DNA of 8,116 nucleotides from Acholeplasmataceae bacterium (GTDB taxonomy: Bacteria; Bacillota_I; Bacilli_A; Acholeplasmatales; Acholeplasmataceae): positions 1 through 8,116 of the forward strand of contig JAUSOA010000072.1 in assembly GCA_030656435.1 (NCBI GenBank). The letters run 5' to 3'. The position numbers and the translations under genes were made by a program. The notes below the pieces were generated by a model. That model was not told where the DNA came from and searched no databases. It saw nothing but the letters and a program-made list of their open reading frames with translations. Positions 6,584 through 8,116 of the stretch are shown in pieces. Position 1 is the first letter of the stretch. Every line of letters starts with the position of its first letter.

Positions 6584-7284
6584 TAGCGTCCCTCCTTGAG
6601 AAAAGCGGTGAAAATCGCAATCAAACCAAGTGCAACCTTAGCTCCAATGACTAAATTAAGTGCGATTAAATAAATCGACTTCAGTTCTGTTGAGCCATCT
6701 AGAGGTATAAAGTTAGTGAAAACTTCATTTCTAGTAATTAAAGACATAAAAGCAATACTCAGTAACAAAATAAATAAAAACTTTTCAATCGTAAGTATTT
6801 TATTGACGTCAATCGATTTAGATATATCGATATAATATAGTATTAAAATCGCAGTTGCAACAATTGCACCACCCTGAAATCCTCCACCAGGAGAAAGGTG
6901 ACCATTGATTATGACATACATACCAAATAAAAGCATGACAGGATACAATAGTCTAGAAAATGTTATAAATAGTTCAGGAGTTTTTTGTTTATCTAGCATG
7001 AATGTTGCATTTTTCTCCAAAGTATTGTGCTGAGAAATCCACATCACACCGGATACGGCAATTAATAAAATTCCTGCTTCAAATAAACTATCAAATAAAC
7101 GATAATCCAAATAAATAGCTGTAACTAAATTCATACTTCCAGTGTCATAAAAGCCATTATCTCGAAAGAAGTCCTTACCAGCTGAATTATAAAGATCAGA
7201 AAGGTTAGCAATAGACATCACGAATAAATACAAAATAAAGCCTAAAAGAAAGACAAGGCTAATTCTTTTAATCAATGGATTCAC
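6583..7284 (-). CDS. mnhB: Fused MbhE-like and MnhB antiporter subunit
   Basis: This 233-residue protein has two recognisable parts. Residues about 1-85 match the MbhE/MrpA C-terminal end domain: an N-terminal helix (8-25), then NLVTAIYLDYRLFDSLFEA (52-70) leading into a second helix. Residues about 105-230 match MnhB/MrpB: four helices with the hallmark GHLSPGGGFQGG (128-139) and a late GAKVALGL helix (Lys216). In Bacillus-type operons the first part is the tail of the large MrpA, and in archaeal Mbh operons it is a separate gene (mbhE); here it is joined to the B subunit. MnhB is a membrane subunit of the cation/proton antiporter. The frame overlaps the MbhD-like gene by 17 bases. The first possible start is GTG at 7284, which I list. 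A TTG at 7275 sits at a better distance from the ribosome binding site, and an in-frame TGA just upstream rules out anything longer. Confidence 0.85.
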   Translation of the reverse strand: MNPLIKRISLVFLLGFILYLFVMSIANLSDLYNSAGKDFFRDNGFYDTGSMNLVTAIYLDYRLFDSLFEAGILLIAVSGVMWISQHNTLEKNATFMLDKQKTPELFITFSRLLYPVMLLFGMYVIINGHLSPGGGFQGGAIVATAILILYYIDISKSIDVNKILTIEKFLFILLLSIAFMSLITRNEVFTNFIPLDGSTELKSIYLIALNLVIGAKVALGLIAIFTAFLKEGR

Positions 7285-7813
7285 CCTCTTTCAAGGCGAT
7301 TACGCTGATATAAGAATAATCTTTTGTCATTTCTTTAAGTCTTTTCATTAATATTGAACTGGATTTACCCTTGAACTCGAATCTTTTGAATTCCTCATTA
7401 TAGCTTATAATTAAATCTACATTAAGTTCTTTCGTAAGCTCTTCAGCACTTCCCTGAATATCTGAACAGACATTAAGTCTTAAATCGTAGTCATTCACAA
7501 AATTAGTCAAGATCATATAAATTTCTTCATTCATTAAATCAAGGTCATGCATATCATGATTGACTCTATCTAATACGATGAACTCACGCTGTCTAGAAAT
7601 AGATATTACATAAATGAGCGGAATAATCGCACTTCCTATCGCAACCTCAGCAATCGCGACGTCTGGTGCATTATTCATTGCATAAAGGGTTGCAGCAACC
7701 AAGCCAAAAGAAGCGATTAAAATGATAATCGTAAAGTTTTCCTTATGAAAAACAATCGATATCGCGATGATAATTAATAAAATCTGCAAAATTGTAGGAA
7801 TGATATTTGTCAT
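7268..7813 (-). CDS. MbhD-like (DUF4040) antiporter subunit with an unrecognised soluble C-terminal extension
   Basis: The protein has 181 residues. Residues 1-74 contain three membrane helices (about 5-21, 27-45, 54-72) with APDVAIAEVAIGSA (49-62), the hallmark of the MbhD/DUF4040 domain that forms part of the MrpA C-terminal region in seven-gene Mrp operons. Glu56 is the conserved carboxylate. Stand-alone MbhD proteins are usually about 80-100 residues, so residues 75-181 are an addition. That tail is charged, has no membrane helix, and reads as a small alpha/beta domain: strand 111-117 (LRLNVCS), helix 121-130, strands 132-148 (VDLIISYNEEFKRFEFKG), helix 152-164, strand 167-174. I do not recognise the tail; a regulatory or assembly role is only a guess. 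The ATG overlaps the mnhG TGA (ATGA) and has AAGGATGGTGA upstream, so the start is well supported. The membrane part is confidently assigned; the tail is not. Confidence 0.8.
   Translation of the reverse strand: MTNIIPTILQILLIIIAISIVFHKENFTIIILIASFGLVAATLYAMNNAPDVAIAEVAIGSAIIPLIYVISISRQREFIVLDRVNHDMHDLDLMNEEIYMILTNFVNDYDLRLNVCSDIQGSAEELTKELNVDLIISYNEEFKRFEFKGKSSSILMKRLKEMTKDYSYISVIALKEGESID
7281..7291 (-). promoter_or_regulatory. Ribosome binding site that bears on the mnhB start choice
   Basis: The minus strand reads AAAGAGGGTGA here, close to the ideal AAGGAGGTGA. It physically includes the GTG candidate (7284-7282), which therefore has no spacing from it. The TTG at 7275-7273 lies 5-8 bases downstream, a normal distance. 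The site favours TTG, which would shorten the protein by three residues. Confidence 0.5.
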
Positions 7814-8115
7814 AAGACATCACCATCCTTTACATTGGTTGGGATTCCAATTAAGTAAGCAGAACGGATATTGACATGAGAACTAATTGGATTAGTAATT
7901 AGTAAGAACAAAATAAGAAGGACAAGTCGAATTCCATAATTAAACTGACCAGTGGCAAATATTAGAGAAATTAACACTAAAAAGCTTGCAACGGTGTCAA
8001 TCGTTGCTGCTGTAAGTATTCTTGTGTATAGATTTTTCAAACGAAAGATTGCAATCATTCCAAAAATAATGAAAAACCAGGATAGAATTAGAATAGCATA
8101 GGTAAGAAACATCAT
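7810..8115 (-). CDS. mnhG: Mrp/Mnh cation:proton antiporter subunit G
   Basis: This 101-residue protein has three membrane helices (about 4-24, 38-54, 60-76), the pattern of the PhaG/MnhG/YufB family. Family motifs are present in variant form: FRLKNLYTRILTAATIDT (24-41) stands where most members have 'RFPDVYTRLHAATKADT', and TNPISSHVNIRSAY (74-87) matches the 'T.PVA.H.IARAAY' block. Usual members are 100-125 residues, so it is probably complete. The ATG at 8115 lies one base from the window edge, followed by a second ATG at 8112. The ribosome binding site is outside, so the exact start cannot be decided and a few residues may be missing. It is a small membrane subunit with no known catalytic role of its own, needed for the assembled antiporter. 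The TGA stop overlaps the next gene's ATG by 4 bases. mnhE and mnhF are expected just upstream, outside the window. Confidence 0.82.
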   Translation of the reverse strand: MMFLTYAILILSWFFIIFGMIAIFRLKNLYTRILTAATIDTVASFLVLISLIFATGQFNYGIRLVLLILFLLITNPISSHVNIRSAYLIGIPTNVKDGDVL

Positions 8116-8116
8116 T

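Overview
The window looks like an AT-rich, Gram-positive-type bacterial chromosome. Several genes start next to strong Shine-Dalgarno sequences (AAGGAGG-like), and genes are tightly packed. UGA is used as a real stop codon: the second ABC gene and mnhG both end in TGA, while tryptophan is encoded by TGG. This excludes the Mycoplasma/Spiroplasma code. It fits a standard-code mollicute relative (Acholeplasma or Izemoplasma-like) or another low-GC Firmicute. That placement is an inference from style and gene content, not from a marker gene.

Layout, left to right. (1) Positions 3-689 hold the 3' end of a secreted family-5 (oligopeptide-type) substrate-binding protein, closed by a clear intrinsic terminator at 714-740. 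(2) Positions 690-868 are a regulatory gap with a promoter and short inverted repeats. (3) Positions 869-4610 hold two co-directional ABC half-transporters that match the BmrC/BmrD (YheI/YheH) heterodimeric multidrug exporter. The first subunit (577 aa) carries a degenerate Walker B. The second (667 aa) carries the catalytic glutamate, a deviant signature motif and an extracellular insertion between its first two membrane helices. (4) Positions 4596-4648 are a compact convergent terminator zone whose hairpins use the last codons of the genes on both sides. (5) Positions 4647-8115 on the minus strand hold the distal part of an Mrp/Mnh-type cation/proton antiporter operon, in transcription order mnhG, an MbhD-like gene, a fused MbhE-MnhB gene, mnhC and mnhD.

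The antiporter genes overlap or abut (ATGA and TAATG junctions), so they are almost certainly translated as one coupled unit. The order and the split of MrpA into MbhD and MbhE parts resemble the membrane-arm module of archaeal Mbh-type complexes rather than the classical seven-gene Bacillus Mrp operon. No large ND5-like MrpA half is present in the window, and the operon ends after mnhD without hydrogenase genes. The promoter and any mnhE/mnhF genes would lie beyond position 8116. The most unusual part is a soluble tail of about 105 residues on the MbhD-like subunit, for which I recognise no family.

There is no sign of mobile elements, CRISPR arrays, tRNA or rRNA genes. The only non-coding stretch longer than 100 bases is 690-868.
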